64,000 nucleotides of DNA from Oscillatoria acuminata PCC 6304 (GTDB taxonomy: Bacteria > Cyanobacteriota > Cyanobacteriia > Cyanobacteriales > Laspinemataceae), in the NCBI RefSeq assembly GCF_000317105.1, contig NC_019693.1:3720001-3784000 (forward strand), in the 5' to 3' direction. Below, piece after piece: positions 27,257-36,690 of the stretch. The notes under the pieces are model-generated. The model was not told where the DNA came from. It did not search any database and saw only the letters and a program-made list of their open reading frames with translations. The translations under genes were made by a program, and so were the position numbers. The first letter of the stretch is position 1. Each line of letters starts with the position of its first letter.

Positions 27257-28972
27257 CTATCGATCTAATCCGGTGCCAATGCCATAACTGGTATTGTTAC
27301 TCGGATCAGGGAAGGGCAGTAACTTGCGTTCTTTTTCGGGTTTTTCAGGCGTTTTACCCAGGAGAAAATAAGTTTTCATTTCTCCTTTTCCTTTAATCAT
27401 AATCGAGCCGCGTTCTTCAAACTCATAGTATTTTTCTAACAATTGATAAGTATCGTCGCTAACTTGAATTGAACCGGGTAAACCGTGAGATTCCATGCGA
27501 CTGGCGATATTGACCGCATCCCCCCAAAGGTCATAGATAAATTTTTTCTGCCCGATGACTCCGGCAACAACTGCGCCGGTGTTAATGCCAATTCTAATGT
27601 TGATATTCTCCTGATGATTTTCATTAAACTGGAGAATTGCCTGCTGCATATCCAGAGCCATTTCTGCCACATCTTTGGCACAGTCGGCTTTAGGTTCAGG
27701 CAATCCGCCTACAAGCATATAAGCATCGCCAATGGTTTTAATTTTTTCTAAGCCATGCAAATCGGCGAGGCGGTCAAATTCCGAAAAAATCTCATTGAGG
27801 AGGGTCACCAGTTCCGTGGGAGAAATGCGGGAAGAGAGAGTGGTAAACCCGACAATATCCGCAAATAAGACGGTGACATCGGTAAATTGATCGGCAATTG
27901 TCGTGGTTTTTTCTTTGAGGCGATCGGCGATGGTTTTGGGTAAAATATTGAGCAGGAGACTTTCGGATTTGGCTTGTTCGATTTCTAATTGCTTTAAGGC
28001 ATAGATAAATTCTTGGGCGATCGCACTGGCAAAAACCAGGGCTAACAACAACGAAGCCACCAGCAATCCCGTCGCCGCCCGACTGGTTTGGTTAATTCGG
28101 TCTTCCCCGCGCTTAACTTCTTGGCGGGCAATTTCTAGCAGTTGCGCCGAGAGTTCACTGGCTTGGCGGTCAAACTGGGCAATTTGGCTGCGAATTTCTA
28201 GATCTAAGCGGATCATTTTTTGGGCGAGTTCTTGATAGTCATTGAGGGCATTGAGGGCGTTCACTTGCCGGTCTAAACTTAAGGTGGTAGACTGTCTAAT
28301 CGCCGTTTTTAATTCCTCAATGGCTTGATACAGGGCAGCGCGTTCGGGATTTTGGCGATCGATGAGATAGTCTTGTTCCCGAGATTGGAGTTGCAGATAT
28401 AACTCGATCAACTCCAGATCATCAGCCAGTTGGAGAATATCCCCCACTCGTTGGGAATTTTGCTGTAACCGAGCTAGGATGCCTGTTTTATCCATCCCTA
28501 ACTCCCCCACCAGTCCTACGGCTTCTCGAAAACTACTGGCGTACTGTTGCACCATTTCTTCATAAGAAACCACGGCTGGATTGCTCTGACGTAAGGTAGC
28601 ACTCACTTGGTCCGTGGAGAGTAACGATTGCAGGAGATTACTAATTAACAGTACCATGTCAATCTGTTCCCCGTAAGCTCTCGCATATTCCTGACGCGCA
28701 TCTAAAAACCCGGTTTTTGACCACTGTTCAAAAAAGTCGCGTTCTAGGCGACGGGCTTTTTCTAAAGCATCATTCATTTCAAATACCAATCGTTGCAGTT
28801 TGATGCTACTAACAATTGTTGCTTGAGTTTCGCTTCGCACAAAGTTCAGAGACAACCATCCTGTTGTAGCAACGCCTCCCAAAATTAACATCAGCCCAAT
28901 GAAAGCCGAGCTAAATTTTGCAGTGATATTTGGACTGCGCCCGGATTGATTTAAGCCTTGCCATTTCTTCAT
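27257..28972 (-). CDS. Membrane-bound class III adenylate cyclase
   Basis: Receptor-type cyclase of 571 residues predicted to make cAMP. A transmembrane helix near residues 20-40, a helical extracytoplasmic domain of about 250 residues, a second helix near 300-320 and a C-terminal catalytic domain are visible. Metal-binding Asp lies in VLFADIVGFT, the second in TIGDAYM. The substrate-selecting pair is Lys (LEKIKTIGDAY) and Asp (FIYDLWGDAVN), the adenine-type combination, so ATP and not GTP is expected. GINTGAVVAGVIG is also intact. It lies on the same strand as, and 143 bp from, the FAD oxidoreductase gene, and a gene with a cyclic-nucleotide-binding domain is two genes upstream. Confidence 0.92.
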   Translation of the reverse strand: MKKWQGLNQSGRSPNITAKFSSAFIGLMLILGGVATTGWLSLNFVRSETQATIVSSIKLQRLVFEMNDALEKARRLERDFFEQWSKTGFLDARQEYARAYGEQIDMVLLISNLLQSLLSTDQVSATLRQSNPAVVSYEEMVQQYASSFREAVGLVGELGMDKTGILARLQQNSQRVGDILQLADDLELIELYLQLQSREQDYLIDRQNPERAALYQAIEELKTAIRQSTTLSLDRQVNALNALNDYQELAQKMIRLDLEIRSQIAQFDRQASELSAQLLEIARQEVKRGEDRINQTSRAATGLLVASLLLALVFASAIAQEFIYALKQLEIEQAKSESLLLNILPKTIADRLKEKTTTIADQFTDVTVLFADIVGFTTLSSRISPTELVTLLNEIFSEFDRLADLHGLEKIKTIGDAYMLVGGLPEPKADCAKDVAEMALDMQQAILQFNENHQENINIRIGINTGAVVAGVIGQKKFIYDLWGDAVNIASRMESHGLPGSIQVSDDTYQLLEKYYEFEERGSIMIKGKGEMKTYFLLGKTPEKPEKERKLLPFPDPSNNTSYGIGTGLDR

Positions 28973-29114
28973 AACATTTCCTAAAATTCAGGCTCAACAC
29001 AAAGAGATTTTTGAGTTATTAGTAGATGCACTCAATGAGTTTCCTGAGCGTCTGACGGAAGATAGATGCACCGTGTTCTGATGAAGAAACGGCAAAGAGG
29101 GTCAGCCAAACAGC

Positions 29115-30668
29115 TTAATTGTCGCCGTCGCCCCCGGATCCGTATTGCCACGCTTGAATCCAGCGATGGCAATAATATTGTTGGGCGGGGGGTAACCGAT
29201 TCACCCAGGTTTCACACCGTTGTCCGATCGGGGATAAGGCACTATAAATGCCCAGGTTCAGGTAATGCTGCATCCAGTCTACCAAAGCCGGGAGTCCGAC
29301 TTGGGGAATGACTCTAAAAACGGATTGGGTTTGGCCGATCGCCGTTTTAAATAGGGTTTGGGAGAGTCCTCCAAATTGGATCACATCTTGTAAAAAGGGT
29401 TTAAGAACCGGATCGCCTAACTGTTCCATACAAGTGAAAACCCCGGAAAGGAGTTCATTAATTTGATTGGGTGCAAGTTGTTGTTCCATCCCGACACTCA
29501 TCGCCCGTTGAAACAACCAAGTGACAGAAATATTGGGCTGATAAGGTTGTAATCGGGCTAAGGCACTATGGGAGAGCATCTCTCTTTCTAATGCCTCATT
29601 AATGCCCTGAGTGAGGCGATTGAGGTGGCGCAGCATGGACCCAAATCCCCCAAAACTGAGGGGAGATTGGATGCCGCTACTATCTCCAACTGCCAGAATC
29701 CGGTCCCAGGGCGATCGCACTGGACTGTCTCGATAGGCGGGAAAAAACCCAAACAGTGCCCGCACAAATTCTAACTGAGCTAAGTCCACATTTTGATATT
29801 CAGGCAACAACTTTAAGTAATCTTCAAATAACTCGGTTAAACTCAGGCGACTGGGATGAGTATCTAAATAAGTAAATAAATAAGTTGTTCTACCATCTCT
29901 CGCGGGAAAGGCTTCCCAAAAATACTGACATTGCTTTTGAATTGGAGTAAATGATGTGATTAAATCTCCGGTTTCGTTCTGAGAAAATCCTTTCGCACAA
30001 CTGCCGACCACCAAACAGACACTATCGGGTTTTTGTCCTTGGCGAATTTGGCGAACAATGGGGGAAAAATGCCCCATGACATCGAGGAGTAACCGGGCTG
30101 TAAAGGATTGTCCTGTGGTACTTTTGACGACGATACCATTGGGGTGAACGCTGGCACTTTCAAAGGGGGTTTTTTCAAAAATTTGACCCCCCGCTTGTAA
30201 AAATCGGGCTTTGAGTGTGTCGAGGAGATAAACTGGATCAACGCCGATGTTGAGAACGTCGCGGACCCAAAATTCCGGACCGCCATTAAATTGAATGCGG
30301 GCGGGGTTGTATTGGGTAACGATCGCCTGTTCTAACTCCGCTTCTGTAAGTAAATCTAGGTCTAAAAATACTGTTAATTCTTCTCGGGAAATGTTCCATT
30401 CTTGATCTCGACCCCGCAAGATCCCTCGCTCAATTAACGCGACCCGCCACCCTTTAACGGCTAAAGCAGCCCCAATAAAAATTCCTAATGTGCCACCACA
30501 AACTAAAATATCCCAGTCCAAGTTGTTGACAGGTTGGGACTGTTCGGTGATCACCGAGGGAATCACTTGGGGAGTGTTTTTAAGGGATTGCCAGAGGCGA
30601 TCGCTACGATGGAGTCCTGTGAGAACATCACCGGGGAGTTGAGAGAGAATGCGTTCAGTCAGGGTCAT
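29115..30668 (-). CDS. FAD-dependent oxidoreductase
   Basis: Flavoprotein of 517 residues. The dinucleotide fold is near the N terminus but atypical (LVCGGTLGIFIGAALAVKG, with GGTLG in place of GxGxxG), followed by ALIERG. The second FAD motif is ILAVGDSSGIQSPLSFGGFG. The general pattern is that of the geranylgeranyl-reductase/lycopene-cyclase-like superfamily; the substrate is not identifiable. No membrane helix at the N terminus. It follows the histidine kinase gene by only 21 bp, so they are probably cotranscribed. Confidence 0.85.
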   Translation of the reverse strand: MTLTERILSQLPGDVLTGLHRSDRLWQSLKNTPQVIPSVITEQSQPVNNLDWDILVCGGTLGIFIGAALAVKGWRVALIERGILRGRDQEWNISREELTVFLDLDLLTEAELEQAIVTQYNPARIQFNGGPEFWVRDVLNIGVDPVYLLDTLKARFLQAGGQIFEKTPFESASVHPNGIVVKSTTGQSFTARLLLDVMGHFSPIVRQIRQGQKPDSVCLVVGSCAKGFSQNETGDLITSFTPIQKQCQYFWEAFPARDGRTTYLFTYLDTHPSRLSLTELFEDYLKLLPEYQNVDLAQLEFVRALFGFFPAYRDSPVRSPWDRILAVGDSSGIQSPLSFGGFGSMLRHLNRLTQGINEALEREMLSHSALARLQPYQPNISVTWLFQRAMSVGMEQQLAPNQINELLSGVFTCMEQLGDPVLKPFLQDVIQFGGLSQTLFKTAIGQTQSVFRVIPQVGLPALVDWMQHYLNLGIYSALSPIGQRCETWVNRLPPAQQYYCHRWIQAWQYGSGGDGDN

Positions 30669-30689
30669 GGTTTAAACTCAAATTTCGAC

Positions 30690-31778
30690 TCAACAAAGGG
30701 GTAAGCGGATGTAAAATGTTGTTCCTTTTCCCGCTTGGGATTCAAAGGTAATATCGCCCCCATGTGCTTCCACAATTGAAAGGGCAATTGCCGTTCCTAA
30801 TCCAGTTCCACCGCGCTTTCCATAGGTGACAAAGGGATCAAATAATCGGGTTTGAATGGCTTCGGGAATACCCGGGCCGGTGTCAGAAATTTTGATTAAG
30901 GCATCCCGGTCTAGCTTGGTAGCGACCATCACAATTTGTCCCGCCTGACCCTCTAAGGCTTCTACTGCATTTCCGACTAAGTTCTGCCAGACGCGCATCA
31001 GTTTATTTTCATCGGCATTCAACATAATATTATCACACTGAAGAATAAAGGTGATATTATATTGATTCCAGTAAATGAAGTTTAAACGGTGAAACTTTTC
31101 TAAATTTTCGACTAGATTTAAAGGCTTTTTATTTAAAACTGCCGTGCCACGAGTAAATTCTAAAATCTCCTCAGTCATGAGTAACATTTGATTGATTTGG
31201 GCTTGGATTAAGCTACACCATTCTTGAGTTTCTTCATCTTCATGTAAATCTTTCAACATGGAAGTGGCTAAAGAAATCCCCGTAAAGGGACTTTTTAAAT
31301 CATGAATAATAGTATTTGCCATTTCTCCCACCACCATCATTTTATGTTTGTGAACCATCTGATTCACATATTGTTCGGTCGTTAGGCGCAAATAGTGGAT
31401 AATGTGGTGAAATAATTGTAACACTACCTTTCCTGGAGAGCGCTCTAAAATATCCATCAAGCGATCGCGCGGGATTTTGGCAATGGTTGCGGAAGTGCAA
31501 GCTACTGCTCTGGCACTGCGCGGTTGTCCATCTAAAACACCAAACTCGCCAAAAAAGTCATTTTCAGAAGCCCAGGCTACGTTTTGATATTGACCTAATC
31601 CTCCTCGTTTGCTAAATTCAATTTTGCCATTTAAAACGAGATATAACGCATCAGGTTTTTCATTTTCTTCAAAAATAATCGTACCTTGAGGAAACTGTTC
31701 TATCGTCGCACTGCGGCATAATTCCGGTCTTTGTTCGGGGAGAAAATATGAAATAAATCGATGCGACTCCAAATCCAT
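30690..31778 (-). CDS. Cyclic-nucleotide-binding-domain sensor histidine kinase
   Basis: Soluble kinase of 362 residues. An N-terminal cNMP-binding domain (about 1-125; FFGEFGVLDGQPRSARAVA, a phosphate-binding cassette with the conserved Glu and Arg) is joined to a HisKA domain with the phospho-accepting His in TIIHDLKSPFTG (about 160) and an ATPase domain (NLVGNAVEAL, ISDTGPGIPE, GTGLGTAIA). There is no transmembrane segment. The combination suggests a kinase directly gated by cAMP or cGMP, and an adenylate cyclase gene lies 1.7 kb away on the same strand. No response regulator is adjacent. Confidence 0.92.
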   Translation of the reverse strand: MDLESHRFISYFLPEQRPELCRSATIEQFPQGTIIFEENEKPDALYLVLNGKIEFSKRGGLGQYQNVAWASENDFFGEFGVLDGQPRSARAVACTSATIAKIPRDRLMDILERSPGKVVLQLFHHIIHYLRLTTEQYVNQMVHKHKMMVVGEMANTIIHDLKSPFTGISLATSMLKDLHEDEETQEWCSLIQAQINQMLLMTEEILEFTRGTAVLNKKPLNLVENLEKFHRLNFIYWNQYNITFILQCDNIMLNADENKLMRVWQNLVGNAVEALEGQAGQIVMVATKLDRDALIKISDTGPGIPEAIQTRLFDPFVTYGKRGGTGLGTAIALSIVEAHGGDITFESQAGKGTTFYIRLPLC

Positions 31779-31940
31779 GTTAAGTTACCTGCATCGGGAA
31801 TAGACTAGGGTTTGACTCTATCCTACGAAAGTTTAGGGATGGGGTAAATGCCTCTTTAAAAAGTTTTTAGCCTTAGGGAACACTTTTTCCTTTTTGGAGA
31901 CTAACTCCAGGGGGAACAAAAGAGCCGATCTGGAAAAGTT

Positions 31941-33107
31941 TTATTGTCCTAACGCTAACACAGCATTCTGTCCGCCAAAGCCAAAACTAAAGCAGAGGGT
32001 GCGTTCTACGGGGATTTGACGCGATCGCCTCACGAAATCCAGTTCAAATTCCGGGACTGTCAACCCCACACAAGGGGGTAAACAGCGATCGCGCATGGCC
32101 AGGAGACAAAAGGCAGCGCCCAAGGCTCCAGAAGCGCCTAAACTATGACCTGTGGCTCCTTTGGTCGAACTCACGGGCACACCTTGGGGAAACAGGGAAG
32201 CAATCAATTTGGCTTCGGTGCAGTCGTTGAGGTGGGTGCTGGTGCCATGAGCGTGAATATAGTCAATTTCTGAAGGGTGCAACTGCGATCGCCTCAAACA
32301 CTGCTCGACGGCAGCGATCGCCGTCGTTGCATCCTCATCTGGCGCATTCGCATACCGAGCATCATTGGTAATCCCAAATCCGAGGATTTTGCCATAAATT
32401 TTCTTAACCCCACGTTGGTGAGCAAAATCCGCCGATTCTAAGACAAAAACGACGGCAGCTTCCCCTAACACTAACCCCTCCCGATGGCGGTCAAAAGGAT
32501 AACAGCCGGTTTTGGCATAAGCACTCATTTGAGTAAATCCGGTGAGGGCCAAGGGAGTGATGGGGGCTTCTACTGCACCGACCACAACCTGCTGACATTG
32601 ACCCGTGCGGATCAGTTCAAACCCCTGGGCCAAGGCCCAAATCCCGGTAGCACAAGCGGCCATCGGTGCCATAACGGGTCCAGTAGAACCCACCTGTCGC
32701 GCCGTTGCCATTGCCGGAGTATGGGGTAACAGGTCCAACCAATTCGCCCCCCAATTGCAATCGCCCCCTCGGGGATTTTGACAAAATTGCCTTGCCAGTT
32801 GCTCCAATTGGCCTTGGTGAGCGCGACTCGACCCAATCACCACCCCACAATCCGGCAGGGGTGGAACCAAACCGGCATCGAGGAGGGCGTTGGTCACCAC
32901 AGGTTCGAGGAGTTGGTCTAGGCAGGCGGGAGTAGGTCCAATTTGAGCGAGGGGACGGGGTGGCAGTTCGGGGAAAGGTTGGCCGAGGGCGATCGCTGAC
33001 TCCGACCCCAGCAACCTGTGCCAAACCGGCTCCAAACCCTCACCCAAGGCGCAAACCAGACCCATTCCCGTAACAACAATTTGCACCCCTTGATGGCCGG
33101 TTCTCAC
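31941..33107 (-). CDS. Beta-ketoacyl-ACP synthase (FabF/KAS II-like)
   Basis: Condensing enzyme of 388 residues related to FabF, used in fatty-acid or polyketide-type chain elongation. The catalytic triad is present: Cys in MAACATGIW, His in IHAHGTSTHLND, and Lys-plus-His in STKGATGHSLG. It is slightly shorter than canonical FabF (about 412). The start is GTG at 33107, two bases after the cyclophilin stop, so translation is likely coupled; no good Shine-Dalgarno sequence is seen. It may be a second, specialised KAS in addition to a housekeeping FabF elsewhere; this is inference. Confidence 0.9.
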   Translation of the reverse strand: MRTGHQGVQIVVTGMGLVCALGEGLEPVWHRLLGSESAIALGQPFPELPPRPLAQIGPTPACLDQLLEPVVTNALLDAGLVPPLPDCGVVIGSSRAHQGQLEQLARQFCQNPRGGDCNWGANWLDLLPHTPAMATARQVGSTGPVMAPMAACATGIWALAQGFELIRTGQCQQVVVGAVEAPITPLALTGFTQMSAYAKTGCYPFDRHREGLVLGEAAVVFVLESADFAHQRGVKKIYGKILGFGITNDARYANAPDEDATTAIAAVEQCLRRSQLHPSEIDYIHAHGTSTHLNDCTEAKLIASLFPQGVPVSSTKGATGHSLGASGALGAAFCLLAMRDRCLPPCVGLTVPEFELDFVRRSRQIPVERTLCFSFGFGGQNAVLALGQ

Positions 33108-33109
33108 CT

Positions 33110-33859
33110 TTAGGAAGGACCGTTAGAACGAAGATTTTCCAGGCCATCAACGACCTGAGCCGACTGAATGCGATCGCCTTCTTGAATGCCATCCACCACA
33201 TCCATGCCTTCAGTCACCTCGCCAAAAACAGCATAATTGCCATCTAAAAACTGGAGATCGCTCAAGGCAAAGTAAAACTGAGAAGAGGCCGAATTCGGCG
33301 CTTGCGATCGGGCCATTGCTACCGCGCCGCGCTTATGTTGCAAAACCGGACTTTGATTAATGCGGGCCGATTGTAACGGTGAACCATAGACCGGACTCGG
33401 AGCCCCTTCCGGAGTAATTTCTAACGGAATGTAACGTTGCTGATCGGTTGCCGGGTCAATAAAACCTCCAGTGCCTAAACTTCCCCCAAAATTTGGATCT
33501 TTGCTTTGGGGGTCTCCCCCTTGAACCACAAAGGGTTCCGGTTCACGCACCACCCGATGGAACATTAATCCGTCATAGACCTGACGCTGAACCAAATCCA
33601 CAAAATTCCCCGCCGTAATCGGCGCATTTGTGCCATCCACTTCAATGATCACAGGTCTGCCATTAATCACCATTTGCACCGTAGCTTTTCCCTCCAGACG
33701 GGGAAGATTGCTAAAGGCATCTGGGGCTTGTGCTGTTAAAGGGGGTTCCGTCGGCAAGCTAGACGGCTGGGATGTCACGTCTTGTTGAGCGCAACCTCCA
33801 ATCAGCAAAGCACCTAGAATCATCACCGATACAATCCATTGACGGATGTTAATTTCCAT
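33110..33859 (-). CDS. Cyclophilin-type peptidyl-prolyl isomerase, lipoprotein
   Basis: Prolyl isomerase of 249 residues. The ATG at 33859 is preferred: GGAAAC lies just upstream and the protein then begins with a lipoprotein signal (hydrophobic core, LLIGGC, Cys23). The cyclophilin fold follows: [20 protein letters not shown], then QGGDPQ, and [12 protein letters not shown]. The frame is open back to 34096 but that part has no domain. It should be anchored in the plasma or thylakoid membrane facing the lumen or periplasm, helping extracytoplasmic folding. It is first in an apparent operon with the KAS gene. Confidence 0.92.
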   Translation of the reverse strand: MEINIRQWIVSVMILGALLIGGCAQQDVTSQPSSLPTEPPLTAQAPDAFSNLPRLEGKATVQMVINGRPVIIEVDGTNAPITAGNFVDLVQRQVYDGLMFHRVVREPEPFVVQGGDPQSKDPNFGGSLGTGGFIDPATDQQRYIPLEITPEGAPSPVYGSPLQSARINQSPVLQHKRGAVAMARSQAPNSASSQFYFALSDLQFLDGNYAVFGEVTEGMDVVDGIQEGDRIQSAQVVDGLENLRSNGPS

Positions 33860-34177
33860 GTTCAGTTTCCAATACAAGAGTCTGACCTCGCGAGTGATAT
33901 GAGATATGATGCCAATCTTACCTGAGCTAATTTTCTGGCTCCGGGTATTGAGGGAATTGGGGCAAAAACAGTCTTGGGGATTTCGCCGGATAGGCAAGGA
34001 GAGGCAGTTTATGAATTGCCCCTCCTTGCCTATAGAAGTGATGCCTAACTCCTGATGTTTTTCTCCAAGGCCCAGGAGGGCGATGCCGATTTTCACGGCT
34101 CAATTCCACTCTTTTTCTTCTGAAATACTTGACTCCACAGCAGAAACAGAGTCAGAGGTTAAGAAGATTGCCCTGGC

Positions 34178-34744
34178 TTATAATCCTTCGAGGGGAACCC
34201 CTAAAAACCGAGCTAATTCTGCACCTTCGTTTTCCAGTTCCGCCAAGGGAATCGGTTGACCGACGCGACTCAACGGAAGGGGATTACGACCTTTGGTTCG
34301 CATATACATAGCTCGTTTGGGATTGAGTCCTTCTTTGACTTCAACTCGAATGGATTGGATATCTTCTAGGGGGTAGGAAATATCAATTTTACGATTTTTG
34401 CCCGGAAATCCCCACCGGAAGATGTTAACCTTGCCGGTTTCCTTATTAAATTCGTTGTAGCCAGCCCCCACATTCCAGAGAATGGTCAGCCACAGATAAA
34501 GGGAGAGCAGCAAAGCCGCTACCCCGTAAAAACCCATGACCAAGCCTTGGGGGAGAAAGATGAGCTGGGTTGGGTCTGCAAAGGGCAAAAAATTGACTTT
34601 CAGATAACTGGAAAGGCTGGCTAAGAGAAAGCCGACTCCTCCTAAGTTAACGACAACGACTAGAAGGTAGTTGCTGAACCGGCGAGAGCCGATAATTTCT
34701 TTGCGAAGTACGCGATCGCTAGTAGAGATGCTTTTTGCAGTCAT
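34178..34744 (-). CDS. ycf4: Photosystem I assembly protein Ycf4
   Basis: Thylakoid membrane assembly factor of photosystem I, 188 residues, the normal length. Two neighbouring transmembrane helices are visible (LLVVVVNLGGVGFLLASLS and VMGFYGVAALLLSLYLWLT), followed by the conserved soluble domain with GYNEFNKETGKVNIFRWGFP and PLEDIQSIRVEVKEG. Start is ATG 34744. It is divergent from psbD across about 780 bp, keeping photosystem genes of both types together. Confidence 0.96.
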   Translation of the reverse strand: MTAKSISTSDRVLRKEIIGSRRFSNYLLVVVVNLGGVGFLLASLSSYLKVNFLPFADPTQLIFLPQGLVMGFYGVAALLLSLYLWLTILWNVGAGYNEFNKETGKVNIFRWGFPGKNRKIDISYPLEDIQSIRVEVKEGLNPKRAMYMRTKGRNPLPLSRVGQPIPLAELENEGAELARFLGVPLEGL

Positions 34745-35115
34745 CGAAAATAAGCTGGGTAAGGGAGAGAACGAAACCCTAAATTATAGAGAACTGGGAA
34801 AGAATTTGCAGACTTCTCTAAGGGTAAGGGCAAGGCACCTAAGAATAGGTCCTATCCTAGTATCCGTCTCTGAGGTGGACAATGGGTCAGAGTTTATGGG
34901 AAATTCTTAATTTTTTGAAGCTATCACTGGGGGTAAAACGGTTAACAGGACAACGGATCCGGGGGAGACTCAGGAGCAAATGCTGACTGATGGGATTGGG
35001 TTGGAACTGGGTTGAGGTCACCTCTGCCGTAAATCCCACCGCCTCACGACCCCGGGTGAGCCAGAGAACATGGATAAAAGAGGGGTTCAGACCTGAGAGG
35101 ACTTCTGCATCAACC

Positions 35116-35157
35116 CCTATTTGTAGGATTGATTCTCGAATCAACCCTACAAATAGG
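35116..35157. repeat. Palindromic repeat (TTGATTC-GAATCAA family)
   Basis: Arms of about 19 bp with one mismatch around a TCTCGA centre, including TGATTCTCGAATCAA. Same family as 22977-23012. Confidence 0.7.
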
Positions 35158-35411
35158 TTGTAATCTCCAAACCAAGCGGAAGTCCTGCCTGAGAAAATTA
35201 GGAAGTGGACCCTCAACATCACGATTCCCGTTCAGACTTAAGAACTGAATCTTAAATCCACCGCACTGGAGGATATTCTTGATTCAAGGTGATCCTCGGA
35301 CAGGGCCAAATCCCTTGTCCTGAGAGGGTTGAGTCTGATGGGGGCTGATGAGGGCAAGGGTCACAGAGACTGGCTTTGTTCAGGGAACCGGGCAGCCTTT
35401 GGCTCAGGGTT

Positions 35412-35441
35412 TTGCAAATTTTGGTCAATGTAATATATAGT
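35412..35441 (+). promoter_or_regulatory. Candidate psbD promoter
   Basis: TTGCAA at 35412-35417 and TATAGT at 35436-35441 are 18 bp apart, 80 bp before the psbD start. This fits a sigma-70 promoter with a leader of about 70 nt. Not experimentally supported. Confidence 0.4.
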
Positions 35442-35520
35442 TATGTTAACTTACTTAGAAAGCTTGCGATTCTTGTAGAGCAAGACGATTTAAAACCAGC
35501 ACCCAACTCCCGCAAATTTT

Positions 35521-36579
35521 ATGACAATAGCAGTTGGACGCGCACAGACAGAACGGGGATGGTTTGACGTCCTCGATGACTGGCTCAAGCGCGATCGCTT
35601 CGTATTTATCGGTTGGTCTGGCCTATTACTCTTCCCCTGCGCCTACCTCGCAGTGGGAGGCTGGCTGACCGGCACCACCTTCGTCACCTCTTGGTACACC
35701 CACGGATTAGCTTCCTCCTATTTAGAAGGTTGCAACTTCCTCACGGTAGCCGTTTCAACTCCCCCCAACAGTCTGGGACATTCCCTGCTGTTCCTCTGGG
35801 GTCCTGAAGCCCAAGGCGACTTCACCCGGTGGTTTCAACTCGGTGGTCTGTGGACCTTCGTCGCCCTGCACGGGGCCTTTGGTCTGATTGGCTTCTGCCT
35901 GCGTCAGTTGGAAATTGCCCGCCTGTTAGGGATTCGTCCCTACAACGGACTCGCCTTTACCGGACCCATTGCGGTGTTCGTCAGCGTGTTCTTGATTTAC
36001 CCCTTGGGTCAATCGGGCTGGTTCTTTGCTCCGAGCTTTGGCGTTGCTGCTATCTTCCGATTCCTGTTGTTCTTCCAAGGGTTCCATAACTGGACCCTCA
36101 ACCCCTTCCACATGATGGGAGTGGCGGGTATCCTGGGCGGTGCACTGCTGTGCGCCATTCACGGAGCCACCGTGGAAAATACCTTGTTTGAAGATGGTGA
36201 AGGTTCCAACACCTTCCGCGCCTTTGAACCAACTCAGGCGGAAGAAACCTACTCGATGGTTACCGCCAACCGTTTCTGGTCTCAAATTTTTGGGATTGCC
36301 TTCTCCAACAAGCGCTGGCTGCACTTCTTTATGTTGTTTGTGCCGGTAACAGGCTTGTGGATGAGTGCGATCGGGGTCGTGGGCTTAGGTTTAAACCTGC
36401 GTGCTTATGACTTCGTGTCTCAAGAACTGCGGGCTGCGGAAGACCCAGAATTTGAAACCTTCTACACTAAGAATATTCTTCTGAATGAAGGGATTCGGGC
36501 TTGGATGGCTCCGGTTGACCAGCCTCACGAAAACTTCGAGTTCCCTGAAGAAGTTCTACCTCGCGGTAACGCCCTGTAG
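35521..36579 (+). CDS. psbD: Photosystem II D2 protein
   Basis: Reaction-centre protein of 352 residues, full length, that binds P680, pheophytin and quinone A with D1. Start and end are canonical (MTIAVGRA … [12 protein letters not shown]). Five transmembrane segments can be followed; the redox-active Tyr-D region [13 protein letters not shown] and the His-rich quinone/iron region [15 protein letters not shown] are intact, as is [15 protein letters not shown]. Unusually it does not overlap psbC. It is cotranscription-compatible with psbC (111 bp apart, same strand). Confidence 0.98.
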   Translation: MTIAVGRAQTERGWFDVLDDWLKRDRFVFIGWSGLLLFPCAYLAVGGWLTGTTFVTSWYTHGLASSYLEGCNFLTVAVSTPPNSLGHSLLFLWGPEAQGDFTRWFQLGGLWTFVALHGAFGLIGFCLRQLEIARLLGIRPYNGLAFTGPIAVFVSVFLIYPLGQSGWFFAPSFGVAAIFRFLLFFQGFHNWTLNPFHMMGVAGILGGALLCAIHGATVENTLFEDGEGSNTFRAFEPTQAEETYSMVTANRFWSQIFGIAFSNKRWLHFFMLFVPVTGLWMSAIGVVGLGLNLRAYDFVSQELRAAEDPEFETFYTKNILLNEGIRAWMAPVDQPHENFEFPEEVLPRGNAL

Positions 36580-36690
36580 AAAATTTAATTGCAGATTTTT
36601 GATTTTAGATTGGATTTAATTCCCCTCTAAAACCTAAAATCTAAACAAGCGATATCATCTGTTGTCAATCGCAAAAAGAGGTTCTCATCC
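36580..36690. repeat. psbD-psbC spacer with inverted repeat
   Basis: A 111-bp spacer with an 8-bp inverted repeat GATTTTAG (36601-36608) and CTAAAATC (36634-36641), rich in TTTTAGATT-type words typical of AT-rich dispersed repeats. Just before it, within the last psbD codons, the usual overlapping psbC start GTG-GTA-ACG appears as GCG-GTA-ACG (36563-36571). Confidence 0.7.

Larger units (their letters stand above)
34745..35520. other. Long ycf4-psbD intergenic region
   Basis: No supported gene. It holds a palindrome at 35116-35157 (CCTATTTGTAGGATTGATT and complement), related to those at 22977 and 61914, and a candidate psbD promoter near 35.4 kb. The remaining sequence has no recognisable RNA or riboswitch. 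Confidence 0.5.
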
